Positions 45,760-53,728 of a DNA stretch of 64,000 bases are shown here, one piece after another (within the stretch, counting starts at the first letter, position 1; every line of letters begins with the position of its first letter). This DNA comes from Tenericutes bacterium 4572_104 (GTDB taxonomy: Bacteria > Bacillota_I > Bacilli_A > Izemoplasmatales > UBA5603). Under the pieces are notes generated by a model. That model ran no database searches and was not told the origin of the DNA. It saw nothing but the letters and a program-made list of their open reading frames with translations. Location of the stretch: positions 1-64,000 of the forward strand of contig NBLG01000001.1 of NCBI GenBank assembly GCA_002084435.1, given 5' to 3'. A program made the position numbers and the translations under genes.

Positions 45760-46032
45760 TTAACGTACTTTTTCTTTTAAAACCTTACCAGCTTTAAATG
45801 TAGGAGCGTTTAATGCAGGAATTTGAATTTTTTCTCCAGTTCTAGGGTCGTGACCAACTCTAGCCTTTCTTTGTTTAACTTCAAATGTTCCAAATCCTGT
45901 AAGAACAACTTTTTCACCTTTTACAAGTGCTTCTTGGATTGCTAAAACAGTTGAGTTTAAAGCTTTTTCTGCATCTTTTTTTGATAATTCAGCTAAATCA
46001 GCTATGCGAGCAACTAATTCTGATTTGTTCAT
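45760..46032 (-). CDS. hup: DNA-binding protein HU
   Basis: A 90-residue nucleoid protein. MNKSELVARIADLA..KKDAEKALN, then GFGTFEVKQRKARVGHDPRTGEKIQIPA in the DNA-grasping arms (signature region) and the C-terminal FKAGKVLKEKV. Full length. AGGAGG precedes the ATG, and a strong promoter lies at 46063-46091. Confidence 0.97.
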   Translation of the reverse strand: MNKSELVARIADLAELSKKDAEKALNSTVLAIQEALVKGEKVVLTGFGTFEVKQRKARVGHDPRTGEKIQIPALNAPTFKAGKVLKEKVR

Positions 46033-46062
46033 ATTTATATCCTCCTTATATTTGTTATATAA

Positions 46063-46091
46063 ATTATAGACAAATTATTAATAAAAAGCAA
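46063..46091 (-). promoter_or_regulatory. HU promoter
   Basis: Minus strand TTGCTT (46086-46091), 17 bases, TATAAT (46063-46068). Confidence 0.65.
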
Positions 46092-46122
46092 GTGATATAG
46101 CGAAATTTCCATGATTTATTAT

Positions 46123-46152
46123 AAAAAAATCCATATTTTATCAAAATATGGA
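46123..46152 (-). terminator. terminator after der
   Basis: Minus strand TCCATATTTT, loop GAT, AAAATATGGA and seven T. Confidence 0.9.
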
Positions 46153-47460
46153 CTATTCTCGGTTTCTAAGCACCAAATTTATGGCTGTGCCTAAAAAATC
46201 AAAACGTTCTCTTAAACGGTTTTCTAAATATCTGTAATATGAAAAATGCATACAATTTATGTCATTAACAAATAATACAATTGTTGGACATTTTGTCTTT
46301 ACTTGGGTTGCGTAATAAACTCTAACTATTTTTTGTCTGTGTTCTTTAGGTGGATTTAGAATCATCGCTTCTTGGATTACTTCATTTAAAGCTGAAGTAG
46401 ATACACGGCGATTATAGTTTTCATATACTCTTTCTATCATTGGAAATAAAGTTTTCATTCTCGCCTTTGTTTTCGCAGATAGGTATACAATAGGAACATA
46501 GCTTAAAAATCTAAATTCAGATCTTATTTTCTTTTCCCATTCTTTCATTGTATGATCATCTTTTTTTAATGTATCCCATTTATTAACTACTAAAATCATC
46601 GCTTTATGATTTTCTTGGGCAAAACCTGCGATATGTTTATCCTGTGCTTGAATACCAGTTTCGGCGTCTATCATTATAAGGCATACATCGCTTCTTTCAA
46701 TTGCCTGCATGGCTCTTAGGTTTGCATAGCGATCAACGTTTTCATAGATTTTACCGCGTTTTTTCATACCTGCGGTGTCTATTACTACATAATGTAAAGA
46801 GTCTCTTGTAAACTCAGTATCGATTGAATCAGTAGTAGTTCCACTTAAACTTGAGACAATTACGCGTTCAGTTCCAAGTATTGCATTAGTTAAAGAAGAT
46901 TTTCCTACATTTGGTCTACCTATAATAGATATTTTTCTAACGTCACTTTCATATTTATCCTTTGTCTCTTCAGGTAAATAAGCAATGACTTCATCTAAAA
47001 GATTTCCAATTCCAAGTCCATGAGCTGAAGAAATCATCACTACAGATGAAGCTCCAAGTTCATAAAAATCATAGATATTATCTCTATATTTTTGACTTTC
47101 TAATTTGTTTACAGCTACAATTATTGGTTTATTTGATCTATATAACAAATTCATGACATCTTTATCGTTTGGCAATAAGCCACTTCTTCCATCAACTGCT
47201 AGAATTATAACGTCGCTTTCTTCAATAGCTATTTCTGCTTGGGCTTTAATCTCAGTTAAAAAAGGTGCATCGCTGATCTCGATGCCCCCGGTATCAATAA
47301 GTCTAAATTGTCTGTTAAGCCAAGAAGCTTTTCCATATATGCGGTCTCTTGTTATTCCTGATAAATCATCAGTTATTGACTTGCGTTCACCGATTATACG
47401 GTTAAACAAAGTCGATTTACCAACGTTTGGACGACCTACAATAGCTACTGCTGGCAACAT
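46153..47460 (-). CDS. der: ribosome-assembly GTPase Der (EngA)
   Basis: A 435-residue protein with two tandem GTPase domains and a C-terminal KH-like domain. First G1 GRPNVGKS (about 8-15) with DTGG; second G1 GRPNVGKS (about 181-188) with DTAG and NKWD. Required for 50S assembly. Follows the S1-protein gene by 15 bases, in the conserved cmk-S1-der order. Confidence 0.97.
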   Translation of the reverse strand: MLPAVAIVGRPNVGKSTLFNRIIGERKSITDDLSGITRDRIYGKASWLNRQFRLIDTGGIEISDAPFLTEIKAQAEIAIEESDVIILAVDGRSGLLPNDKDVMNLLYRSNKPIIVAVNKLESQKYRDNIYDFYELGASSVVMISSAHGLGIGNLLDEVIAYLPEETKDKYESDVRKISIIGRPNVGKSSLTNAILGTERVIVSSLSGTTTDSIDTEFTRDSLHYVVIDTAGMKKRGKIYENVDRYANLRAMQAIERSDVCLIMIDAETGIQAQDKHIAGFAQENHKAMILVVNKWDTLKKDDHTMKEWEKKIRSEFRFLSYVPIVYLSAKTKARMKTLFPMIERVYENYNRRVSTSALNEVIQEAMILNPPKEHRQKIVRVYYATQVKTKCPTIVLFVNDINCMHFSYYRYLENRLRERFDFLGTAINLVLRNRE

Positions 47461-47475
47461 ATTATCACCAAATTT

Positions 47476-48870
47476 CTATTTTTTAAATTCTTTAAATAAA
47501 TCAGCTAATGATTGATTTGAACTTACATTTTCATCTAATTGTTTATCGTAAGCTTCACGACTTTTTCTTTCTTGTATTGTTTTTAAAGATAAAACCATCA
47601 ACCATTTCTTAGGGTTAAACTGAATAATTTCAGCTGTGACAACTTGATTTACTTTTAAAACATCTTCAATGCGGTTAATATGTTCTACAGATACTTCAGC
47701 TATTGGCATTATAGCTTCAACGCCTTCAACTTCTAAGAATGCATTTTTTTCTTCAATTCTTTTAACTTCCGCAGAAACTAATTCACCCTTTTTGAATTTT
47801 AAATCTGACCAAGGATTGTATTCTAAATGTTTTTTAGATAAAGTAAACTGTTCTTTTGATTTGTTAATGCTTGTAATTTTAAGTTCTAATTGATCCCCAA
47901 CTTCTACATTACCCGCAAGATTTTCTTCTGGATTCCATGAATAATCAAATCTATTCAATAAACCAACAACTTCGCGTTCAACTTCAACTAACATTCCGTA
48001 TTGCATTTTTCTAACGATAGTTCCAGTTACTTTATCGCCAACTTTATGATTTTTAAGGAAAATATGCCAAGGTGTTTCTTGTAATGCTTTCATAGAAAGG
48101 CTAATTTTTTTGCCTTTTTTCTTGATAACTTTAACTTCTACATCTTGTCCAACTTCTAAGAAGTCCTCTACTTTTTTAACATGATAATGTGAGATTTCAG
48201 ATATGTGTAATAATCCTTCAGTGAATTCTCCTAATGAAACAAAAGCTCCAAATTCAGCTATTCGTTTCACTTTTCCTTTTATGACATCAGATTCATTAAT
48301 AGATTCAAATTCTTCTTTTTGTTTAGCTTTTAATTCTTCATATTGTAATTGTTTTCTATTTACAATAATACGGTCTCTTCTACCTTTTTTGTCAAGTTCA
48401 ATAATTCTAGCTTTGATAGTTTTCCCAACTAATTCTTCTTTTTCTTTTGTATCATTTCCTAAAGAAATTAAGGATTCAGGTAAGAAAGCTTCTATACCAT
48501 GATAATCTAATAATAATCCGCCTTTAACGGCTTTTTTTACTTTAAAGCTAACATCTTTATCTATTTCTAAATCATCTTTATATTGATCGATTTTTTCTTG
48601 TCTTAAAATATCCAATCTTGACAATAATAATACATCAGAATCATCACCTTGTCTAAACTGTGTAATTTTTACCTTAATTGAATCTCCAACCTTAAACAAA
48701 TCTTTAAGATTCTCATCTTTATTATTTGTTAAATGTTCCTTGTAGATAACTCCCTCACAGGTGTATCCTACATCAACTAATACCTCAGAATCAGTTACAT
48801 TAACTACAGTTCCTGTAACTATTTCTCTTACTTTAGGGATGTACAATTTTGTTTCGCTACTCATTCCCAT
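47476..48870 (-). CDS. S1 RNA-binding-domain protein (ribosomal S1-like, YpfD family)
   Basis: A 464-residue protein with about five S1 folds in a row (roughly 15-85, 100-180, 195-270, 280-350, 365-435); the best preserved is VIKGKVKRIAEFGAFVSLGEFTEGLLHISEIS. Bacillus YpfD has four S1 domains, so this one is somewhat longer, nearer to true S1. Two ATGs three codons apart; the first (48870) is used. Lies between cmk and der. Likely binds mRNA and helps initiation, but its association with the ribosome is uncertain in this group. Confidence 0.9.
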   Translation of the reverse strand: MGMSSETKLYIPKVREIVTGTVVNVTDSEVLVDVGYTCEGVIYKEHLTNNKDENLKDLFKVGDSIKVKITQFRQGDDSDVLLLSRLDILRQEKIDQYKDDLEIDKDVSFKVKKAVKGGLLLDYHGIEAFLPESLISLGNDTKEKEELVGKTIKARIIELDKKGRRDRIIVNRKQLQYEELKAKQKEEFESINESDVIKGKVKRIAEFGAFVSLGEFTEGLLHISEISHYHVKKVEDFLEVGQDVEVKVIKKKGKKISLSMKALQETPWHIFLKNHKVGDKVTGTIVRKMQYGMLVEVEREVVGLLNRFDYSWNPEENLAGNVEVGDQLELKITSINKSKEQFTLSKKHLEYNPWSDLKFKKGELVSAEVKRIEEKNAFLEVEGVEAIMPIAEVSVEHINRIEDVLKVNQVVTAEIIQFNPKKWLMVLSLKTIQERKSREAYDKQLDENVSSNQSLADLFKEFKK

Positions 48871-48871
48871 A

Positions 48872-49537
48872 CTAACTTTCTCCTTTAAGCTTTAACTTGT
48901 ATTTGTTATATAATATATCGGTAACTTCATCTATGCTTATATTTGAAGTATCGATTACTATTGCATCTTTTGCTTGTTTTAACGGATTATATTCGCGACT
49001 AGAATCTAAATCATCTCGCCTTTTAATATCCTCTTCTAACTCTGCCAATGTTACATTCATTCCAATTGACTTTAATTCTTCGTATCTTCTCAAAGCTCTT
49101 ATCTTTACAGAAGCTACCATGAATACTTTTAAATCAGCATCTTTTAAGACAACAGTCCCGATGTCCCTTCCATCCATAACCACATTATTTTTCTTAGCTA
49201 TTTCTTGTTGCAAAGAGACTAATTTATTTCTTACTGGTATATGACTAGATACCTTTGAAACATTGTCAGCTACTTCTTTTAAGCGATTTAAGACTGTCAT
49301 ATTAACTCCGTCCATATAAAGCTCTCCTGATTTGAAAACAAATTCAGTATAATCCAAAAAGCCAAATGCATAGGGATTATCTAAATCAGTTTGTAAACTG
49401 ATTGCTTTATATGTGGTTGCTCGATACATGGCCCCAGTATCTATATATACGTAGTTTAGTTTTTCAGCTAATTTTTTCGCAACTGTAGATTTACCAGCTC
49501 CAGCAGGACCGTCGATTGCGATACTTCTATATTTCAT
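48872..49537 (-). CDS. cmk: cytidylate kinase
   Basis: Phosphorylates CMP and dCMP. Walker A GPAGAGKST, then DTGAMYRATTYKA, MDGRDIGTVVLKDADLK and RRDDLDSSREYNPLK, all Cmk-specific. The frame opens at ATG 49549, but GGGGGC fits ATG 49537 better, giving 221 residues. One base separates it from the S1-protein gene. An extended -10 promoter lies upstream. Confidence 0.95.
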   Translation of the reverse strand: MKYRSIAIDGPAGAGKSTVAKKLAEKLNYVYIDTGAMYRATTYKAISLQTDLDNPYAFGFLDYTEFVFKSGELYMDGVNMTVLNRLKEVADNVSKVSSHIPVRNKLVSLQQEIAKKNNVVMDGRDIGTVVLKDADLKVFMVASVKIRALRRYEELKSIGMNVTLAELEEDIKRRDDLDSSREYNPLKQAKDAIVIDTSNISIDEVTDILYNKYKLKLKGES

Positions 49538-49559
49538 ATCTGCCCCCATAACCTTTAAT

Positions 49560-49568
49560 ATTATAACA
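49560..49568 (-). promoter_or_regulatory. extended -10 promoter for cmk-S1-der
   Basis: Minus strand TGTTATAAT, about 23 bases before the chosen start; TTGTAG at 19 bases is a poor -35. Confidence 0.5.
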
Positions 49569-49607
49569 TACTATTTTAATTTTTCTACAAAAAAAGATTA
49601 CGAAATA

Positions 49608-50327
49608 CTAGCCATTATTACTTAAATTCCAAAGTTTCTTTATCTCATGTATCTTTAACACGCGATAGTCACCACGATTTAAGCCTTTTAAAGTAACAGT
49701 ACCAAAGCGTTCACGCTTTAATTTGATTACTTTATGACCGAATTTTTCAAACATCCTTTTTACTTGATGATACTTACCTTCAGTAATAATTATATTCAAA
49801 AAAGTATTCTCTTTAGCATTATCATATTTAACATTAAAGATTCTAGCTGGTTGAGTTTTAAAATCTCCTAAATCAATACCACGTGATAATGCTCTTGAAG
49901 TTTCTTTTCTTAGTAATCCAGTTATTTTAACTGAATATTCTTTTTCTATTTTATGTTTTGGATGTATTAGATTGTTAGCGAACTCCCCATCATTAGTTAA
50001 TATAAGCACACCGCTAGTATTATAATCTAATCGTCCTACAGGAAAAATATTTTCTTTGACAGGAATCAAATCCATTACTGTTAAACGGTTATACTCATCA
50101 TGTTTAGTAGAAACAAACCCTTCAGGTTTATACAATACGTAATATACTTTATTTTCTATTTTTATTTTTTTACCATCTACAGTAATGTTATCGGAAAACT
50201 TTGCTTTAGTACCTAAAACGGTCACTGTTTCTCCATTAACTTGAACATGGCCCTCTTTTATTAATTCTTCAGCCTTCCGCCTAGAGGCAACTCCTGCTTT
50301 TTGTAAGATTTTTTGTAATCTTTCCAT
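49608..50327 (-). CDS. rluB: RsuA/RluB-family 16S/23S rRNA pseudouridine synthase
   Basis: A 239-residue enzyme. N-terminal S4 domain (RLQKILQKAGVASRRKAEELIKEGHVQVNG) and catalytic GRLDYNTSGVLILTNDGEF, then EKEYSVK and GKYHQVKRMFEKFGHKVIKLKRERFG. The long S4-containing form matches RluB, which acts on 23S rRNA. Has no visible terminator; cmk downstream has its own promoter. Confidence 0.9.
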   Translation of the reverse strand: MERLQKILQKAGVASRRKAEELIKEGHVQVNGETVTVLGTKAKFSDNITVDGKKIKIENKVYYVLYKPEGFVSTKHDEYNRLTVMDLIPVKENIFPVGRLDYNTSGVLILTNDGEFANNLIHPKHKIEKEYSVKITGLLRKETSRALSRGIDLGDFKTQPARIFNVKYDNAKENTFLNIIITEGKYHQVKRMFEKFGHKVIKLKRERFGTVTLKGLNRGDYRVLKIHEIKKLWNLSNNG

Positions 50328-50343
50328 TATAATTCACCTTTTC

Positions 50344-50367
50344 AAAAAAGTGAGGATTACCCCACTT
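50344..50367 (-). terminator. terminator after CNNM/CorC-like gene
   Basis: Minus strand AAGTGGGG, loop TAAT, CCTCACTT (one G-U pair) and six T; overlaps the stop codon. Confidence 0.75.
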
Positions 50368-51736
50368 AATCTTCTTCCTTATCGATCTTATCGATTGTTA
50401 AAAGAACTTCTTCAATACGCCTTTGTTTAACTTTTAAAACTTTAAAGGTAAGCACTGCGCTTTCTTCAGAAATCACTTCACTTAATTCGTTGTATTCTTG
50501 GTTGTAATAGATTATATGTTCGACTTCTTCTCCAACTTCTGGTATATCTTGGAAGAGTTCAAAAAGCCATCCTCCAACAGAGGTTGATTCAGAAACAGGA
50601 GGTTCTCCTAATTCTAAATCTTCAAATAAATCTTCAATATCATAGTCAGCGTTTATAATATATGTATTTTCCGATGTTTTTACAATTGGTTCTTCTATTG
50701 CATCGTGTTCATCATAGATTTCTCCAACTAATTCTTCTAATGCATCTTCCATAGTCACAATTCCATCAAGGCCACCATATTCATCCACAACAAAAGCTAG
50801 ATGACTGTTTTTAGCTTGTAATAGCTCAATCAACGCATCTACCTTACTTGATGCAGGGACAAAGATTGGTTTTCTTACTAATCTTCTTATATTTATGTTT
50901 TGACCTTTAATTAATTTGGTATAGAAATCTCTTTCAGATAATACACCGATAATATTATCGATGTTACCATCATAAACAGGAATTCGAGAAAACTTGTTTT
51001 TAAAAAATATTTCTTTAACTTTTTCAATATCATCATTAACTTCAATCGCTACCATATCAACTCTTGGAGTCATGATTTCTTCAACGTTAATTTCTGACAA
51101 ATCTAATACCTTTTGTAACATATCTGCTTCTTCTTCATCAATAGAACCTTCTTCTTCCATAGTGTCTATAATAGTCTCTAAATCAGATTCAGTTACAGAG
51201 ATATGATTATCAGTTTCTACCTTAGACATAACTTTTCTATTTAATAATAAAAACATATATGTGATAGGAGTCATAATCTTGATAATAAAATATATTAAAG
51301 CACTTATCTTTAAACATATCTTTTCTGTGTGATACTTCGCAAGACTCTTAGGTAAAATTTCTCCAAAAATCAAAATTATAATAGTCATAACTACAGTATT
51401 CGTAATCGAAATCCAGGTATCTGGATTAGGCATAGATTGAAACAGCCCAGTAAATAACATAACTGATACTGTAGCTAAAGCAATATTTGCTAGATTATTT
51501 CCTACTAATAAAGTAGTTAAAGCGTTATCGAAATGTTCGATAATCCAAAGTGCTTTTTTAGATCCAGATATATCCTTTTCTACCAAGGTTTTTAATCTAA
51601 GTTTTCCCACAGAAGAAAAAGCCATTTCTGTCATTGAAAAAAACGCTGAAACAAATAAAAGAACTACCATCAATATTAATAGTGATGGATTAAATTCGAT
51701 TTGTAAAAAGTAAAGCCCCGACTGACTAACTTCCAA
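50366..51736 (-). CDS. CNNM/HlyC-CorC family membrane protein
   Basis: A 456-residue protein: DUF21 transmembrane domain (helices about 13-38, 70-92, 103-125, 140-165), two CBS domains (about 215-340, with IMTPRVDMVAIE, RIPVYDGNIDNIIGVL and HLAFVVDEYGGLDGIVTMEDALEELVGEI), and a C-terminal CorC_HlyC domain (SVGGWLFELF). Often called hemolysin III-like, but relatives act in magnesium homeostasis. Start TTG 51736 after AGGTGA. It follows efp by 18 bases. Confidence 0.92.
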   Translation of the reverse strand: MEVSQSGLYFLQIEFNPSLLILMVVLLFVSAFFSMTEMAFSSVGKLRLKTLVEKDISGSKKALWIIEHFDNALTTLLVGNNLANIALATVSVMLFTGLFQSMPNPDTWISITNTVVMTIIILIFGEILPKSLAKYHTEKICLKISALIYFIIKIMTPITYMFLLLNRKVMSKVETDNHISVTESDLETIIDTMEEEGSIDEEEADMLQKVLDLSEINVEEIMTPRVDMVAIEVNDDIEKVKEIFFKNKFSRIPVYDGNIDNIIGVLSERDFYTKLIKGQNINIRRLVRKPIFVPASSKVDALIELLQAKNSHLAFVVDEYGGLDGIVTMEDALEELVGEIYDEHDAIEEPIVKTSENTYIINADYDIEDLFEDLELGEPPVSESTSVGGWLFELFQDIPEVGEEVEHIIYYNQEYNELSEVISEESAVLTFKVLKVKQRRIEEVLLTIDKIDKEED

Positions 51737-51754
51737 AAATGTTCACCTCTTTAT

Positions 51755-52315
51755 CTATTTTGCTCTGGTATCATATTTACCAGTAGCTGTAGAAACCACA
51801 ATTTTATCTCCATTATTGATAAAAAGTGGAACTGACAAACGCAATCCTGTATTAGTTAATGCTTCTTTTGTCGCATTAGATGCAGTATTTCCTTTAGCTC
51901 CACCTGCAGTTTCCACTACTTCAAGAACTACTTTGTCAGGTAATTCTATTCCTAATATTTCTTGTCCATAAGAAATAATATTAATATTCATTCCTTCAGT
52001 TAAGAAATATATTTCATTTTCTAAATTAGACTTATATAATTCAATTTGTTCATATGTTTCATTATTCATGAAAACATAAACATCATCTGCGTTATACAAA
52101 TATTGCATTTGATTCTTGTCTATTTGAGCTAATTCAAATTTTTCTCCTGAGTTAAATGTAATATCTATAACGGATTTAGTGCGCAAATTTCTTAATTTTG
52201 TTCTGACAAACGCACTTCCTTTTCCTGGCTTTACGTGTTGAAAATTTAGAATTTGATAGATATTTCCATCATACTCAAGAGTTAATCCTGTTTTAAAGTC
52301 ACTTGTACTTATCAT
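51755..52315 (-). CDS. efp: translation elongation factor P
   Basis: Rescues ribosomes stalled on polyproline. Three beta-barrel domains; the tip loop HVKPGKGSAFVRTKLRN carries Lys32 at the modified position. GDKIVVSTATGKYDTRAK is the C-terminal signature. 186 residues. AGGAGG precedes the ATG. A strong promoter whose -35 is shared with the divergent rhodanese gene lies upstream. Genes for known EF-P modification enzymes were not seen here. Confidence 0.97.
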   Translation of the reverse strand: MISTSDFKTGLTLEYDGNIYQILNFQHVKPGKGSAFVRTKLRNLRTKSVIDITFNSGEKFELAQIDKNQMQYLYNADDVYVFMNNETYEQIELYKSNLENEIYFLTEGMNINIISYGQEILGIELPDKVVLEVVETAGGAKGNTASNATKEALTNTGLRLSVPLFINNGDKIVVSTATGKYDTRAK

Positions 52316-52350
52316 AATTTCCTCCTAGTATATATAACGTAACATAAAAT

Positions 52351-52379
52351 ATTATATTACAAAAAAGTAATATTGACAA
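52351..52379 (-). promoter_or_regulatory. efp promoter
   Basis: Minus strand TTGTCA (52374-52379), 17 bases, TATAAT (52351-52356). Its -35 occupies almost the same bases as that of the divergent promoter. Confidence 0.75.
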
Positions 52380-52401
52380 TAGATTTCAACTCTACTATAA
52401 T
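52373..52401 (+). promoter_or_regulatory. promoter of the rhodanese-like gene
   Basis: Perfect TTGACA (52373-52378), 17 bases, perfect TATAAT (52396-52401). Confidence 0.85.
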
Positions 52402-52427
52402 AAAGTGGTATAAAAAGAGGTGAAATT

Positions 52428-52826
52428 ATGTTTTTATCTATAAATGATGTAATGAATTGGCTTTTGCCAATAAGTTTGGGATTATTACTTGGTTATTATA
52501 TAGCAACCAGGAAAAAAACTGACCCTGATAGTATAATTATTATGAATCCAGAAGAATTTCGTAATAATATGAGAAAAGGGCAATTATTTGATATTCGTAA
52601 AGAAGAAGAATTCAAAAAAAGTAAAATTAATGGAAGTCGTAATTTTCCTAAGCGTTCTTTATTAGCTTCACTATATAAAATTCGCAAAGACCAAGCTGTT
52701 TTCTTATATTCTGATACTGATAAAGGTGTTGTAAAAAAAGTCGCAAATAAGTTATCAAAAAAGGGATATAATCCAATATATATATTAAAAGGCGGATTTA
52801 ATGAATGGCCTTTTAGTAAAAAATAA
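52428..52826 (+). CDS. membrane-anchored rhodanese-like protein without catalytic cysteine
   Basis: A 132-residue YqhL-like protein: one N-terminal helix (about 8-27) and a rhodanese fold (about 38-130) with QLFDIRKEEEFKKSKINGSRNFP and ILKGGFNEWP. The active loop, normally V-Y-L-Y-C-x-x-G-x-R-S, reads VFLYSDTDKGVV: Ser95 stands where Cys is expected, and the loop lost its arginine. It should not transfer sulphur and may only bind a partner. AGAGGTGA precedes the ATG. Confidence 0.82.
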   Translation: MFLSINDVMNWLLPISLGLLLGYYIATRKKTDPDSIIIMNPEEFRNNMRKGQLFDIRKEEEFKKSKINGSRNFPKRSLLASLYKIRKDQAVFLYSDTDKGVVKKVANKLSKKGYNPIYILKGGFNEWPFSKK

Positions 52827-52849
52827 GACAAACAGTCTTATTTTTTTTT
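52817..52849. terminator. bidirectional terminator between rhodanese-like gene and miaA
   Basis: AAATAAGAC, loop AAACA, GTCTTATTT with A and T runs; the miaA stop codon is inside one arm. Confidence 0.85.
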
Positions 52850-53728
52850 GATATATCTTATTACTTCTTCAACTGTTTTATCAAAATTATTAGGATCTAC
52901 TTGAAACCAAACGCAATCCATTTTATTGCGAAACCATGTAAGTTGACGTTTTGCATAGCGCCTTGAGTTTTTCTTGATTTCAATTTTCGCCTCTAAAAGC
53001 GTTATTTTTCCATCAAAATATTTAAATAATTCCTTATATCCTATTGCCTGCATAGACTGTGCTTTAGGATATTTTTTATATAAATTACTTACTTCTTGTT
53101 CTAAGCCTTCAAGAAACATATCTTCAACGCGTAAATCTATTCGTTTATATAACAAACTTCTATTCATATCTAAAGCGATTATTTTGGCGTCTTTATAATA
53201 TAAAAATTTACCACTATTATCAAAATCTGAATCTATCTTTTCTAAAGCTCTTAATACTCTTCTTCTATTTTTTAAATCGGTATTTTCAGCGACTTTAGGA
53301 GAAAACTCTTTTAATAAATTAGCTAGATCTTGAAGAGAATAATCTTTGTATCTCTCTTCAATTTCTTTGCTATGTTTATTTCCTATGAACCGATAATCAT
53401 AGAGAACAGATGAAATATAAAGCCCACTACCTCCAACTAAAACTATAGGTATATTTTTGTTAGTTAATTCAGTAATCTTATTCCTAACAATTTCTTGATA
53501 CTTAGCTACTGAAAATTCTTCATCAGGGCTTAAGATATCAATTAGATGATGTTTTATTCCTTCTCTTTCACTTTTTTTAATCTTAGCGGTTCCAATATCT
53601 AGGCCCTTATAAAACTGCATTGAATCGCAAGAAATGACTTCTGCGTTTAAATATTTAGCTAAAATTAAACTTAATTTTGTCTTTCCAACTCCTGTAGGTC
53701 CGACTATAGCTATAATTTGGTTCATCAT
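52838..53728 (-). CDS. miaA: tRNA dimethylallyltransferase
   Basis: Adds the dimethylallyl group to A37 of tRNAs. Walker A GPTGVGKTKLS, then ISCDSMQFYKGLDIGTAK, PIVLVGGSGLYI, NRRRVLRALE and AIGYKELF; C-terminal RYAKRQLTWFRN. 296 residues, normal. The DMAPP donor comes from the MEP pathway (ispH in this window), and miaB at 59487 then thiomethylates the same base. Overlaps mutL stop (ATGA). Confidence 0.96.
   Translation of the reverse strand: MMNQIIAIVGPTGVGKTKLSLILAKYLNAEVISCDSMQFYKGLDIGTAKIKKSEREGIKHHLIDILSPDEEFSVAKYQEIVRNKITELTNKNIPIVLVGGSGLYISSVLYDYRFIGNKHSKEIEERYKDYSLQDLANLLKEFSPKVAENTDLKNRRRVLRALEKIDSDFDNSGKFLYYKDAKIIALDMNRSLLYKRIDLRVEDMFLEGLEQEVSNLYKKYPKAQSMQAIGYKELFKYFDGKITLLEAKIEIKKNSRRYAKRQLTWFRNKMDCVWFQVDPNNFDKTVEEVIRYIKKK

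Noticed and set aside
47105..47515. 136-codon plus-strand frame across der and the S1-gene end
   Set aside because: Antisense to conserved GTPase motifs; no ribosome site.
48203..48502. Plus-strand frame within the S1-protein gene
   Set aside because: Shadow of a strongly conserved coding sequence; Ser/Phe-rich translation typical of antisense frames here.
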